Shown here one piece after another: positions 1 to 7,834 of a stretch of 27,219 nt of DNA. The translations under genes were made by a program, and so were the position numbers. This DNA is from an uncultured Dysgonomonas sp. (GTDB lineage Bacteria; Bacteroidota; Bacteroidia; Bacteroidales; Dysgonomonadaceae): positions 1 through 27,219 of the forward strand of contig CALKIV010000096.1 of NCBI GenBank assembly GCA_937995835.1, written 5' to 3'. Position 1 is the stretch's first letter, and the number at the start of each line of letters is the position of its first letter. A model generated the notes under the pieces. The model was not told where the DNA came from and did not search any database. It worked only from the letters and a program-made list of their open reading frames with translations.

Positions 1-2260
1 TCTTTGGATAAATGATTGAATAGCCGGCACGAATCAATAATTCTTCCGTTTTTTTGGTCAATTCCACTTCATCTTTTCTATAAGATTTTGATTTTCCCAT
101 CGACCTATTGATACAAGAAGGGAAATAAATAACTTGATATTTTCCTTCAGGGTTAACGATATCTCCTTTTAATTTTTTAGGAGCTTTAGGCATCTCTTTG
201 TTCCATTTTGGAATCAAATTACCACTCATTACCCTCAAGCTACTTGAAACTGCTCCCATTACAGAGCTTCCCAACAGGCTATGAAAAGCATTTACAGTGT
301 TCAACCCTACTCTAGCCAAGGAAGTTGTGCCTGCCATTCTCTTTCCAATAAAGGCAGCTGTTTTATTTGCCTTTTGGGAATTTTCATAGAATCTCTGTTG
401 CTTAACAAACTTTCCTGTATCAATTTTTACAGGACAAGCACGAGCACACAATCCATCAGTAGCACAAGTTTCATCAAAGAAGTATTTTGCATCTCTTTTC
501 AACATGATCAAGCCATCAGGATCTTCTCCCGATTCGGTCAAAGCTGCTATTTCACGAGCAATCACAATTCGTTGACGAGGCGACAAGGTCATTCCCTCAG
601 CCACACAACTAGGTTCACAAAATCCACACTCCATACATTTATCTATCAACTCATGCGCAGGATGCAAAGGTTTCAGATTCTCAATGTGTGCAAATTTATT
701 TTGGTTGATAATGACTCCCGGATTGATTAAACCATTGGGGTCAAAAGCATTTTTCAAGCGTACCATTAGCTTATAAGCCGTTTCGCCCCATTCTTTTTCT
801 ACAAATGGGGCCATATTTCGTCCTGTGCCGTGTTCGGCTTTCAATGATCCATCAAATTGATCTACAACGATATCTGCCAATTCGTCCATCAAGTTTGCAT
901 AACGTTGAACCTCCTCCGGTGTTCCAAAGTCTTGTGAAAAAGTTAAGTGTAAATTTCCCTCCAAAGCATGACCAAAAAGAACAGCATCGGTATAATTGTG
1001 CTTTTTAAAGAGCGCTTGAATAGCTAAAGCTGCATCTGCCAAAACCTCTGTCTGAAAAGCCACATCTTCGATGATGCAAGATGTTCCTGTTTTACGCAAA
1101 CCTCCAACAGTAGACAGCAAACCTTTACGGGCTCTCCAGTTAAACTCATATTCTCTCGGATTAGCTGTAAACCAATAGGGTAGGAGAGTGGGGATATCTG
1201 CTATTGCATCATTTACTGTGCGTTGTTTTTGATTCATCACCCTGATTTCATGTGCTTGACATTCCACCAAAAGAGCACAAGCCGTTTCAGGTAATGTTCG
1301 GAAATAGCTAGGCGCATCTTTGTCATTTTCCACCGACCGAATACTAGCTCTGTCAAGTAGTTCAACAGCCGAAACGGGAGTATCTTTAAGCAGTGGAATA
1401 GCTTCGCAAGCAGTCTTTATAGAATCGAAAACAATGAAAGCGCAAGCCTTATAACGCTCCTCTACAACTGTTTCATAAATCACATTGGAAATAAAAGCTA
1501 AAGTGCCTTCTGAACCGACCATCAAATGCTTAATGATGTCAATTGGTTCATGATAGTCCACAAAAGCATTAAGACTATATCCAGTCGTATTTTTTATTTT
1601 ATATTTTGTGCGTATTCGTTCTTCTAGTTTTTTATCCTTCTTTATATTGTCTCTGATACTAATAATCTCATCAACAAGTTTTTTATGTACAGAAAGAAAG
1701 TTCTTGATACTTGCTTCATTGGCTGTATCCAAAACAGTACCATCGTACATTACAAGACGAACATCAGATAAAGTTTTATAAGAATTTTCAGCTGTGCCAC
1801 AACACATTCCGCTGGCATTGTTTGCTACAATTCCACCAATCATTGCAGCATCAATAGAAGCTGGGTCAGGACCAATCTTTTTCCCATAAGGACGAAGAAT
1901 TCTATTTGCCATACTCCCAATCACCCCTGGCTGCAAGCTGATTAGGTTTCCGTCATCTATCACCTTATAACTCTTCCATTTATGCGTAGCGATCAAAAGT
2001 ACCGAATCACTTACAGCTTGTCCCGAAAGGCTAGTTCCCGCAGATCTAAAGGTAACGGGGGTCTTATAGCGATTGGTCAAACGAAGAATATTTACCAACT
2101 CTTTTTCACTATGTACCCATACTACAAGCTTGGGAATCAGACGATAGACACTAGCATCCGTACCATAAGCCAATAGTTGTAGTGGATTTGTTATCAGCCT
2201 TTTAGAATCAATAATCTTAGTCAATTGATCGTAAAGCAAAGCATAATTACCTGTCAGCAT
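1..2260 (-). CDS. FAD-binding and 4Fe-4S oxidoreductase, D-lactate dehydrogenase type (3' end beyond window)
   Basis: The frame is open from an ATG at 2258-2260 to the window edge, giving about 753 codons; the C-terminus is missing. Residues about 30-240 read as a PCMH-type FAD domain (FRSAGTSLSGQ, then IGPDPASIDAAMIGG). A FAD-oxidase C-terminal domain follows, with GHALEGNLHL and AEHGTGRNMAPF. Two ferredoxin-like cysteine clusters come next: C542-x2-C545-x2-C548-x3-C552 and C599-x5-C605-x3-C609-P. After them a CCG-type segment begins (FPSCINRSMG). This order is that of quinone-linked Fe-S D-lactate or 2-hydroxyacid dehydrogenases of about 930 residues. The substrate is inferred from the family; glycolate or another 2-hydroxyacid is possible. 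The start lies 41 bases after the plug-protein stop with no visible terminator between them, so co-transcription is possible. Confidence 0.88.
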   Translation of the reverse strand, partial: MLTGNYALLYDQLTKIIDSKRLITNPLQLLAYGTDASVYRLIPKLVVWVHSEKELVNILRLTNRYKTPVTFRSAGTSLSGQAVSDSVLLIATHKWKSYKVIDDGNLISLQPGVIGSMANRILRPYGKKIGPDPASIDAAMIGGIVANNASGMCCGTAENSYKTLSDVRLVMYDGTVLDTANEASIKNFLSVHKKLVDEIISIRDNIKKDKKLEERIRTKYKIKNTTGYSLNAFVDYHEPIDIIKHLMVGSEGTLAFISNVIYETVVEERYKACAFIVFDSIKTACEAIPLLKDTPVSAVELLDRASIRSVENDKDAPSYFRTLPETACALLVECQAHEIRVMNQKQRTVNDAIADIPTLLPYWFTANPREYEFNWRARKGLLSTVGGLRKTGTSCIIEDVAFQTEVLADAALAIQALFKKHNYTDAVLFGHALEGNLHLTFSQDFGTPEEVQRYANLMDELADIVVDQFDGSLKAEHGTGRNMAPFVEKEWGETAYKLMVRLKNAFDPNGLINPGVIINQNKFAHIENLKPLHPAHELIDKCMECGFCEPSCVAEGMTLSPRQRIVIAREIAALTESGEDPDGLIMLKRDAKYFFDETCATDGLCARACPVKIDTGKFVKQQRFYENSQKANKTAAFIGKRMAGTTSLARVGLNTVNAFHSLLGSSVMGAVSSSLRVMSGNLIPKWNKEMPKAPKKLKGDIVNPEGKYQVIYFPSCINRSMGKSKSYRKDEVELTKKTEELLIRAGYSIIYPK

Positions 2261-2301
2261 AATAAATATAGTTGTGTATTATAAAGTCTTTTATTCTAAT
2301 C

Positions 2302-3561
2302 TTATTTTCCCCTAGACTGAAATCTCGTGAATCCTATCAAACTATCGTACCGTTGACCTGAAGGACGATAATAAACATAAATAGCATATTCATTCTCAGT
2401 TTCATAAAAGTTGCCAGAAATAGTTTCGGTAGAAAATCCTTTATCAGTATTAGTTAAATATTGATAATTATAGATTCCCTGTTTTAGCAATAAAGTTAAA
2501 TGATATTCTCTACTTTCATCATCATACATCATTTTATATTTTTCTGAAAATGTATTATTGCTAAAAGCCCCATTTACATAAACAGCCTGAGGCAGAGGAT
2601 CGTCTGCCTGCAAAGTAAAATGAGTGTAAAAATAATCACCTTCAACTTTCACATTATCAGCATCAAGATTTCGATAAACTACACGCCCATTCTGATCCTG
2701 ATCATAACTATACGATGGCTTCACTTTCACCTGAGATGGTATCACATACATATTGTAATATGGACGAACATAATCTATATGGGCTACATTCATGCCATTG
2801 GTTCTATAACTAGAGATATCAAACCGTCGATATTCATTTCCCGCTTCAAAAATCAAGTTCCTATTATGCTCATAGCGTAAGGTAGAAGGCTGTATATGTG
2901 TAGGTTTTATATTTTGCCTTTCATTATCTAACCTATTATTTTGCCTCACAAATACTTTTAAATCATTTTGAACATCACGTATTACGAAATCATATTTGAG
3001 ATCGAAAGACACTTGTTGATGTTTATTATTCGCATCAATATCTGTAATCGAAGAAACTTTAGGAGCAACAGAAGTTTTTCGATCAACAACTGAAAAACAA
3101 GCAGTTAATAAAACATTATCTTCTCCCAAATCTTCGTCATAGATCAAAACAACATAGTTGCCCGAAATTTTAGGACGCACATCCTCGTTAGGAATCCTCA
3201 GTCCATAATGTGTATAAGACATTGTGGTGTTAAATGATGTAGCATAATCATCAATCAGATTATCATCATACCCCTCTAAATAGTCTAGATGAGATAAACT
3301 ATTATTTTCTGTCCAATCGGCATTGCAATAAATTAATTTATATCGCAACCGTGCCAACAGGTCTTCAGAAACTAGATCAAAGTCAATCGATATTTGATCT
3401 GCAGAGTTTAAATCCATCACAGAATAGCTATCCCACTGCTCATTGTTTAGCACTTCGATAGAATGAATATCCTCCGAAAAAGCTTGTGTACGATAACTTT
3501 GCGCAACAGATTGCTGTACAAAAACAAAAAAGCTCAAAAGAAATAAATAATACCGAATCAT
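2302..3561 (-). CDS. Type IX secretion plug-like protein (DUF5103 family), secreted
   Basis: The 419-residue product starts with a signal peptide (MIRYYLFLLSFFVFVQQSVAQ, cleavage after about residue 20-21), so it is exported. The body is all-beta looking, with the Bacteroidetes-specific pattern near residues 80-115 (RYKLIYCNADW, then LEGYDDNLIDDYATSFNTT) and a C-terminal Ig-like part (QAVYVNGAFSNN and GIYNYQYLT). This matches the family once called DUF5103 and later linked to the Plug protein that closes the SprA translocon of the type IX secretion system. The identification is from recalled family features, not a search. No other T9SS gene lies in the window. The gene sits downstream of yebC but is separated from it by a terminator and has its own TAnnTTTG box. 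Confidence 0.78.
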   Translation of the reverse strand: MIRYYLFLLSFFVFVQQSVAQSYRTQAFSEDIHSIEVLNNEQWDSYSVMDLNSADQISIDFDLVSEDLLARLRYKLIYCNADWTENNSLSHLDYLEGYDDNLIDDYATSFNTTMSYTHYGLRIPNEDVRPKISGNYVVLIYDEDLGEDNVLLTACFSVVDRKTSVAPKVSSITDIDANNKHQQVSFDLKYDFVIRDVQNDLKVFVRQNNRLDNERQNIKPTHIQPSTLRYEHNRNLIFEAGNEYRRFDISSYRTNGMNVAHIDYVRPYYNMYVIPSQVKVKPSYSYDQDQNGRVVYRNLDADNVKVEGDYFYTHFTLQADDPLPQAVYVNGAFSNNTFSEKYKMMYDDESREYHLTLLLKQGIYNYQYLTNTDKGFSTETISGNFYETENEYAIYVYYRPSGQRYDSLIGFTRFQSRGK

Positions 3562-3584
3562 AGGCTAGAAGATGTATCTATTCA

Positions 3585-3592
3585 CAAATATA
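3585..3592 (-). promoter_or_regulatory. Candidate -7 box (TATATTTG) for the plug-like gene
   Basis: The minus strand reads TATATTTG, an exact match to the Bacteroidetes TAnnTTTG box, 23 bases before the ATG at 3561 and just downstream of the yebC terminator. No good TTTG was seen 18-19 bases upstream, so support is partial. Confidence 0.45.
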
Positions 3593-3626
3593 ACAAAAAA
3601 CTGCAAAGCTTTTGGCTTTACAGTTT
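3593..3626 (-). terminator. Intrinsic terminator after yebC
   Basis: On the minus strand AAACTGTAAAGC, a CAAAA loop and GCTTTGCAGTTT form a 12-bp stem with one G-U pair, followed by a T-rich tail. It lies 30 bases past the yebC stop and ends the yebC transcript before the plug-like gene. Confidence 0.8.
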
Positions 3627-3655
3627 CTCAACATGAATGAAATATATTAATTCTT

Positions 3656-4378
3656 TTATTCTATACCGATGCTCATATTATGAAATACATTTTGCACATC
3701 GTCATCATCCTCAAACTTGTCTAGCAATTTTTGCACTTGTGACTCTTCATCAGCACTTAGCGTCTTTGTATCGAGAGGAATTCTTTCAAACTCTGCACTT
3801 TGGATTTCATATCCATTGTTTTCTAGATATTTTTGAATTTCCGAATATGACTTAAATTCTCCGTAAAGGATGATGTGCTCTTCATCATATTCTATTTCGT
3901 CCACCCCAAAATCAATCAGCTCAAGTTCAAGCTCTTCTAAATCTAGACCTTCTTTAGGAGCAATTGTAAATACGCATTTGTGATCAAAAAGAAATTCAAG
4001 ACTGCCACTTGTGCCCAGCGAACCTCCATGTTTATTAAAATAGCTTCTCACATTAGCCACAGTCCGTGTAGAGTTGTCAGTTGCAGTTTCTACCACAATA
4101 GCAATTCCAAATGGTCCATATCCTTCATATACAACTTCCTTATAATCAGATTCATCCTTAGATGTCGCTTTTTTGATTGCACGCTCCACATTTTCTTTGG
4201 GCATGTTCTCTTTTTTTGCTTGTTGTATCAGGACACGAAGACGCGGATTAGCATCAGGCTCAGGACCACCTTCTTTAACAGCTATCGTTATTTGTTTACC
4301 TAACTTTGTAAAGACACGAGCCATATTGCCCCATCTTTTCATTTTCGTCGCTTTACGATATTCAAACGCTCTTCCCAT
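3656..4378 (-). CDS. yebC: YebC/PmpR/TACO1-family protein
   Basis: This is a 240-residue protein of normal family length. The N-terminal helical domain carries the family signature: WGNMARVFTKLGKQI (residues 16-30), GGPEPDANPRLR near residue 40, and KKENMPKENVERAIKKA near residues 54-71. Residues 80-240 match the remaining alpha/beta domains (YEGYGPFGIAIVVE, then GGSLGTSGSLEFLF). YebC-family members have been described as DNA-binding regulators and, more recently, as ribosome-associated factors that relieve stalling at proline-rich stretches; the sequence does not decide between these roles. The gene is monocistronic, bounded upstream by the pheT terminator and downstream by its own. Confidence 0.95.
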   Translation of the reverse strand: MGRAFEYRKATKMKRWGNMARVFTKLGKQITIAVKEGGPEPDANPRLRVLIQQAKKENMPKENVERAIKKATSKDESDYKEVVYEGYGPFGIAIVVETATDNSTRTVANVRSYFNKHGGSLGTSGSLEFLFDHKCVFTIAPKEGLDLEELELELIDFGVDEIEYDEEHIILYGEFKSYSEIQKYLENNGYEIQSAEFERIPLDTKTLSADEESQVQKLLDKFEDDDDVQNVFHNMSIGIE

Positions 4379-4433
4379 ATTATAATAGATCTTTTCTTAT
4401 TTATTCAAAAGCATAAGTGCTTAATTTTGCTTG

Positions 4434-4441
4434 CAAATTTA
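4434..4441 (-). promoter_or_regulatory. Candidate -7 box (TAAATTTG) for yebC
   Basis: There is an exact TAnnTTTG match on the minus strand, 55 bases before the yebC ATG and downstream of the pheT terminator. The -33 element is not clear. Confidence 0.5.
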
Positions 4442-4493
4442 TAAAATAATATCAGATATAAAAGATTAAATTCATAAGTCTTATAGTTTCACA

Positions 4494-4522
4494 AAAAACG
4501 ATCGAAAGATTTCGACCGTTTT
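4494..4522 (-). terminator. Intrinsic terminator after pheT
   Basis: On the minus strand AACGGTCGAAA, a TCT loop and TTTCGATCGTT form a stem with one mismatch, followed by a run of T. It lies 30 bases beyond the pheT stop. Confidence 0.8.
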
Positions 4523-4551
4523 TATATAGATATTATCTTTTTCTGAAAATA

Positions 4552-7011
4552 TTATCTCAACTGAGCTCCTAATTGGTGCTCAAGTGAGCCTTGTATCTTT
4601 TTCATGATAGCATCAATCTGGCTATCCTTCAAAGTCTTTTCTTCATCATGTATCAGGAACTTCACGGCATAAGATTTTTTACCTGCAGGAAGATTTTTTC
4701 CTTCATATACATCAAAAAGTTGTACGTTTTTCAATAACTTCTTTTCTGCTTTGTATGCTAGTTGTTCAATCTGATCAAATGTCACATTTTGGTCAATCAA
4801 TAGAGCAAAGTCTCGTTCTACTGATGGGAATTTAGAAATATCTTCAAAATTCACAATGTGTTTAGCCACTTCTTTCACTAGACTAGTCCAACTCAACTCA
4901 GCATAAAAGACTTCAGCATCAATGTCTTGCTTTTTTAATTTATCTTTAGCTACAATGCCTAAAGTTCCAAGTTCTTTATTGGTTTTAGATTTTATAATCA
5001 ATCCGGTGGAATACATTTCGTTAGAAAACTGCTCAAAAGAGTATTGACCTCTCAATCCCATTTTGATTAACACATTCTCTACATACGATTTCAGATGATA
5101 AATTGTCGCTTTTTCGTCAGTTTGTACCCAACTATCGGCAACCATATCGCCACTCAACCAAAGAGCTAAACGCATATCTTCTGAGTATCCAGCAAGAATA
5201 TATTTATCTGATTTTTTAGATTTGTCTAGAGAATAACAGTTACCAAATTCATAGAACTTGATATCTGAGTTTTTTCGATTTCGATTATACGCAATACTCT
5301 CTAACCCAGCATAAAGCAAAGTTTGACGCATCACATTTAGATCTGAGCTCAGCGCATTAAGGATATATACTGAATTATCAGCAGGATAAAGTGTTGATTC
5401 TTTATAATACTCTTCTTTTGTTAGCGAGTTATTCATTATTTCATTGAATCCACCGCCAGAAAGCATATCTGAAATGATATTTTGCAAATCATAAGCTCTA
5501 TCACTCTTGCTTTGATAGGATAGGGTAGAGCTAACCTGTTCATTCAGAACAAGATTATTATACCCATATACTCTCAAAATATCTTCTATAACATCCACAT
5601 CACGCTTCACATCCACTCTGTATGTCGGCACTGATAATGAAAGTTCTGATTCTGTTTCGTTCTCTATTTTTATCTCAAGACTTTCCAAAATAGACTTTAC
5701 AGTTTCTTTAGGAATCTCATTTCCAATCAATTTATTAACCTTGTCATAAGTCAATAAAACCTTAGATTCTTCTATCGGATTCGGATAATGATCTTCTATC
5801 TGTCCTACTATTTTACCTCCAGCAATCTCTTGAATCAGAAGTGCTGCTCGTTTTAACACGTATAAAGTATCATTAGGGTTGGCTCCACGTTCAAAACGGA
5901 ATGATGAATCTGTATTAAGCCCTTGTCTACGTGCTGTTTTTCGCACAGACATTGGTTTAAAATATGCACATTCTAGAAATACATCAGTAGTATCTGCAAC
6001 CACACCCGAATTTAATCCTCCGAAAACACCACCAATACACATTGGTTCTTTGCTATTGCAAATCATCAGATCGTTTTCATCTAGAGTACGCTCTACTTCG
6101 TCTAAAGTGACAAATTTAGTACCTTGTCGAAGCTTCTTTACAATAACATGTTCGCCATCAATTTTTTGAACATCAAACGCATGCAGAGGATGTCCAAATT
6201 CATGCAAAACATAGTTTGTAATGTCTACTACGTTATTTATAGGACGCAAACCAACTGTGTTTAATCTATCTTGCAACCATTTAGGACTTTCAGTCACCTT
6301 CACTCCTTTGATGGTGAGACCAGCATAACGAGGACACGCATCCACATCCTCAACTTTCACTTGAATGCCACCATCTGCCTCATCTATATTGAAGTTATCC
6401 ACTGACGGATTTTTCAAGTTAAAAGTATGCTTATTTTGCTTCAAATAAGCAGCTAAATCTCTAGCTACGCCATAGTGTGAAGCCGCATCTACTCTGTTAG
6501 GCGTAATGTCTACCTCTATCAGATAGTCACTTTCCACGCCATAATATACACTTGCAAGAGTTCCTACTTTGGCATCTAATGGCAATTCTATTATTCCTTC
6601 ATGAGAGGCACCTACACCAATCTCGCGAGCAGAACAAATCATTCCCAAAGATTCTACTCCTCTTATCTTTGATTTTTTAATCTTAAATTCTTCATCTCCA
6701 TCATATAGCACAGCCCCAACAGTGGCTACCACTACTTTTTGTCCTGCGGCAATGTTAGGAGCTCCACAAACAATTTGCAAAGGCTCAGCTTCGCCCACAT
6801 TGACAGTTGTAACATGAAGGTGATCAGAGTTTTCGTGCTCGATGCAAGTTAATACTTCACCTATTACCAAGCCTTTCAACCCTCCTTTAATAGTTTCTAC
6901 CTCCTCTACACCTTCTACCTCTAGCCCTAAAGAAGTCAGAGCTTTAGAAGTATCTTCAGGAGATAAATCAAAGTCTAGATAGTCTTTCAACCAATTGTAC
7001 GAAACATTCAT
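4552..7011 (-). CDS. pheT: Phenylalanine-tRNA ligase beta subunit
   Basis: The 819-residue length fits the bacterial beta subunit. The N-terminus (MNVSYNWLKDYLDF) is typical. An EMAP/OB tRNA-binding domain spans about residues 40-150 (IVCGAPNIAAGQKVVVA). The B3/B4 editing module covers about 215-390, with RPINNVVDITNYVLHEFGHP. The B5 domain follows (about 405-475), then a catalytic-like core. A C-terminal FDX-ACB anticodon-binding domain covers about 725-818 (KFPSVERDFALLID). Together with the alpha subunit encoded at 20022-21041 it makes the alpha2-beta2 enzyme that charges tRNA-Phe. The two genes are 13 kb apart here rather than adjacent as in many bacteria. It has its own promoter box and terminator. 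Confidence 0.97.
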   Translation of the reverse strand: MNVSYNWLKDYLDFDLSPEDTSKALTSLGLEVEGVEEVETIKGGLKGLVIGEVLTCIEHENSDHLHVTTVNVGEAEPLQIVCGAPNIAAGQKVVVATVGAVLYDGDEEFKIKKSKIRGVESLGMICSAREIGVGASHEGIIELPLDAKVGTLASVYYGVESDYLIEVDITPNRVDAASHYGVARDLAAYLKQNKHTFNLKNPSVDNFNIDEADGGIQVKVEDVDACPRYAGLTIKGVKVTESPKWLQDRLNTVGLRPINNVVDITNYVLHEFGHPLHAFDVQKIDGEHVIVKKLRQGTKFVTLDEVERTLDENDLMICNSKEPMCIGGVFGGLNSGVVADTTDVFLECAYFKPMSVRKTARRQGLNTDSSFRFERGANPNDTLYVLKRAALLIQEIAGGKIVGQIEDHYPNPIEESKVLLTYDKVNKLIGNEIPKETVKSILESLEIKIENETESELSLSVPTYRVDVKRDVDVIEDILRVYGYNNLVLNEQVSSTLSYQSKSDRAYDLQNIISDMLSGGGFNEIMNNSLTKEEYYKESTLYPADNSVYILNALSSDLNVMRQTLLYAGLESIAYNRNRKNSDIKFYEFGNCYSLDKSKKSDKYILAGYSEDMRLALWLSGDMVADSWVQTDEKATIYHLKSYVENVLIKMGLRGQYSFEQFSNEMYSTGLIIKSKTNKELGTLGIVAKDKLKKQDIDAEVFYAELSWTSLVKEVAKHIVNFEDISKFPSVERDFALLIDQNVTFDQIEQLAYKAEKKLLKNVQLFDVYEGKNLPAGKKSYAVKFLIHDEEKTLKDSQIDAIMKKIQGSLEHQLGAQLR

Positions 7012-7050
7012 TATATATGTCGATTTTATCCGTTATACCAAAAGAAGTCT

Positions 7051-7058
7051 CAAAATTA
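7051..7058 (-). promoter_or_regulatory. Candidate -7 box (TAATTTTG) for pheT
   Basis: There is an exact TAnnTTTG match on the minus strand, 39 bases before the pheT ATG. No Phe-rich leader peptide or terminator hairpin was found between it and pheT, so attenuation like that of ilv is not indicated here. Confidence 0.5.
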
Positions 7059-7169
7059 CTAAAAATTATTCTATGCTTAAAAGATATACTCTAAATAGAT
7101 TGATTTTTTTGATATTCACTTTCGGATTTTTTTGACAATATTATATCATCATAATCTCGATTTATTTCT

Positions 7170-7177
7170 TAGATTTG
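7170..7177 (+). promoter_or_regulatory. Candidate -7 box (TAGATTTG) for the nfeD-flotillin pair
   Basis: There is an exact TAnnTTTG match 38 bases before the ATG at 7216, diverging from the pheT promoter about 110 bases away. The -33 element is weak. Confidence 0.5.
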
Positions 7178-7215
7178 TACTAAATGTTTAATCCTAATAA
7201 ATTGGATACCCTATT

Positions 7216-7794
7216 ATGACAGACTTTTTCGCAGCTATGGAACCTACACAACGGATCTATTGGTATTTGGCAATAGGTGCTAGTATTGTTTTCATCATTC
7301 AAACCATCATGACGTTCGTTGGTGCAGATGCTGACACAGGAATGGATGCCGATTTTGATGGCAATATGGACGCAGGAGCATATCCTTTTCAGTTGTTTTC
7401 TCTTAGAAATCTTATCAATTTCTTGTTAGGAATAGGTTGGGCGGGAGCTACCCTGTATGACGTCATAGATAATCAAATTGTATTGGCAATCATCGCCACT
7501 ATAATAGGTCTTCTATTTGTATTCATCTTTTTCCTTGTCATTAAGGCTTTGATGACAATGGCAGAAGATAATTCTTTTCACCTAGAATCTACTATTGGCA
7601 AGACTGGTGATGTGTATCTAACCATTCCTCCAGCCAAAACGGGCAAAGGAAAAATATTTATTAGCGCACAAGGATCTACTAGAGAGTTAGATGCTATCAC
7701 AGCTTATGACAAGCCTATTAAAAATGGAATGCTTATAAAAGTTATAGCTGTAGATGGAGATCTATTAATCGTAGAACCATTGAATAAGATTTAA
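7216..7794 (+). CDS. NfeD-family membrane protein partnering flotillin
   Basis: This 192-residue protein has three predicted membrane segments (about residues 13-33, 60-78 and 85-111). A C-terminal soluble domain of about 70 residues begins at IGKTGDVYLTIPPAKTGKGK and ends DGDLLIVEPL, the small beta-barrel (OB-like) fold of NfeD/YuaF proteins. An acidic stretch after the first segment (DADTGMDADFDGNMD) would face outward or inward depending on topology. NfeD proteins are usually encoded next to flotillin or stomatin genes and are thought to help organise membrane microdomains. The flotillin gene follows 40 bases downstream, supporting an operon. The length fits the short, protease-less NfeD type. 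Confidence 0.85.
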   Translation: MTDFFAAMEPTQRIYWYLAIGASIVFIIQTIMTFVGADADTGMDADFDGNMDAGAYPFQLFSLRNLINFLLGIGWAGATLYDVIDNQIVLAIIATIIGLLFVFIFFLVIKALMTMAEDNSFHLESTIGKTGDVYLTIPPAKTGKGKIFISAQGSTRELDAITAYDKPIKNGMLIKVIAVDGDLLIVEPLNKI

Positions 7795-7834
7795 AAATAA
7801 TTACAATTTTATATAACTAAAAAAACAGAACAAT

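Noticed and set aside
281..1008. Two plus-strand open frames opposite the dehydrogenase gene
   Set aside because: They are shadows of the minus-strand gene, whose reading shows FAD and Fe-S motifs. Their translations have no recognisable features.
7012..7140. Search for a Phe-rich leader peptide and attenuator before pheT (and likewise before pheS)
   Set aside because: No short frame rich in Phe codons and no terminator hairpin with T tract was found in either leader.
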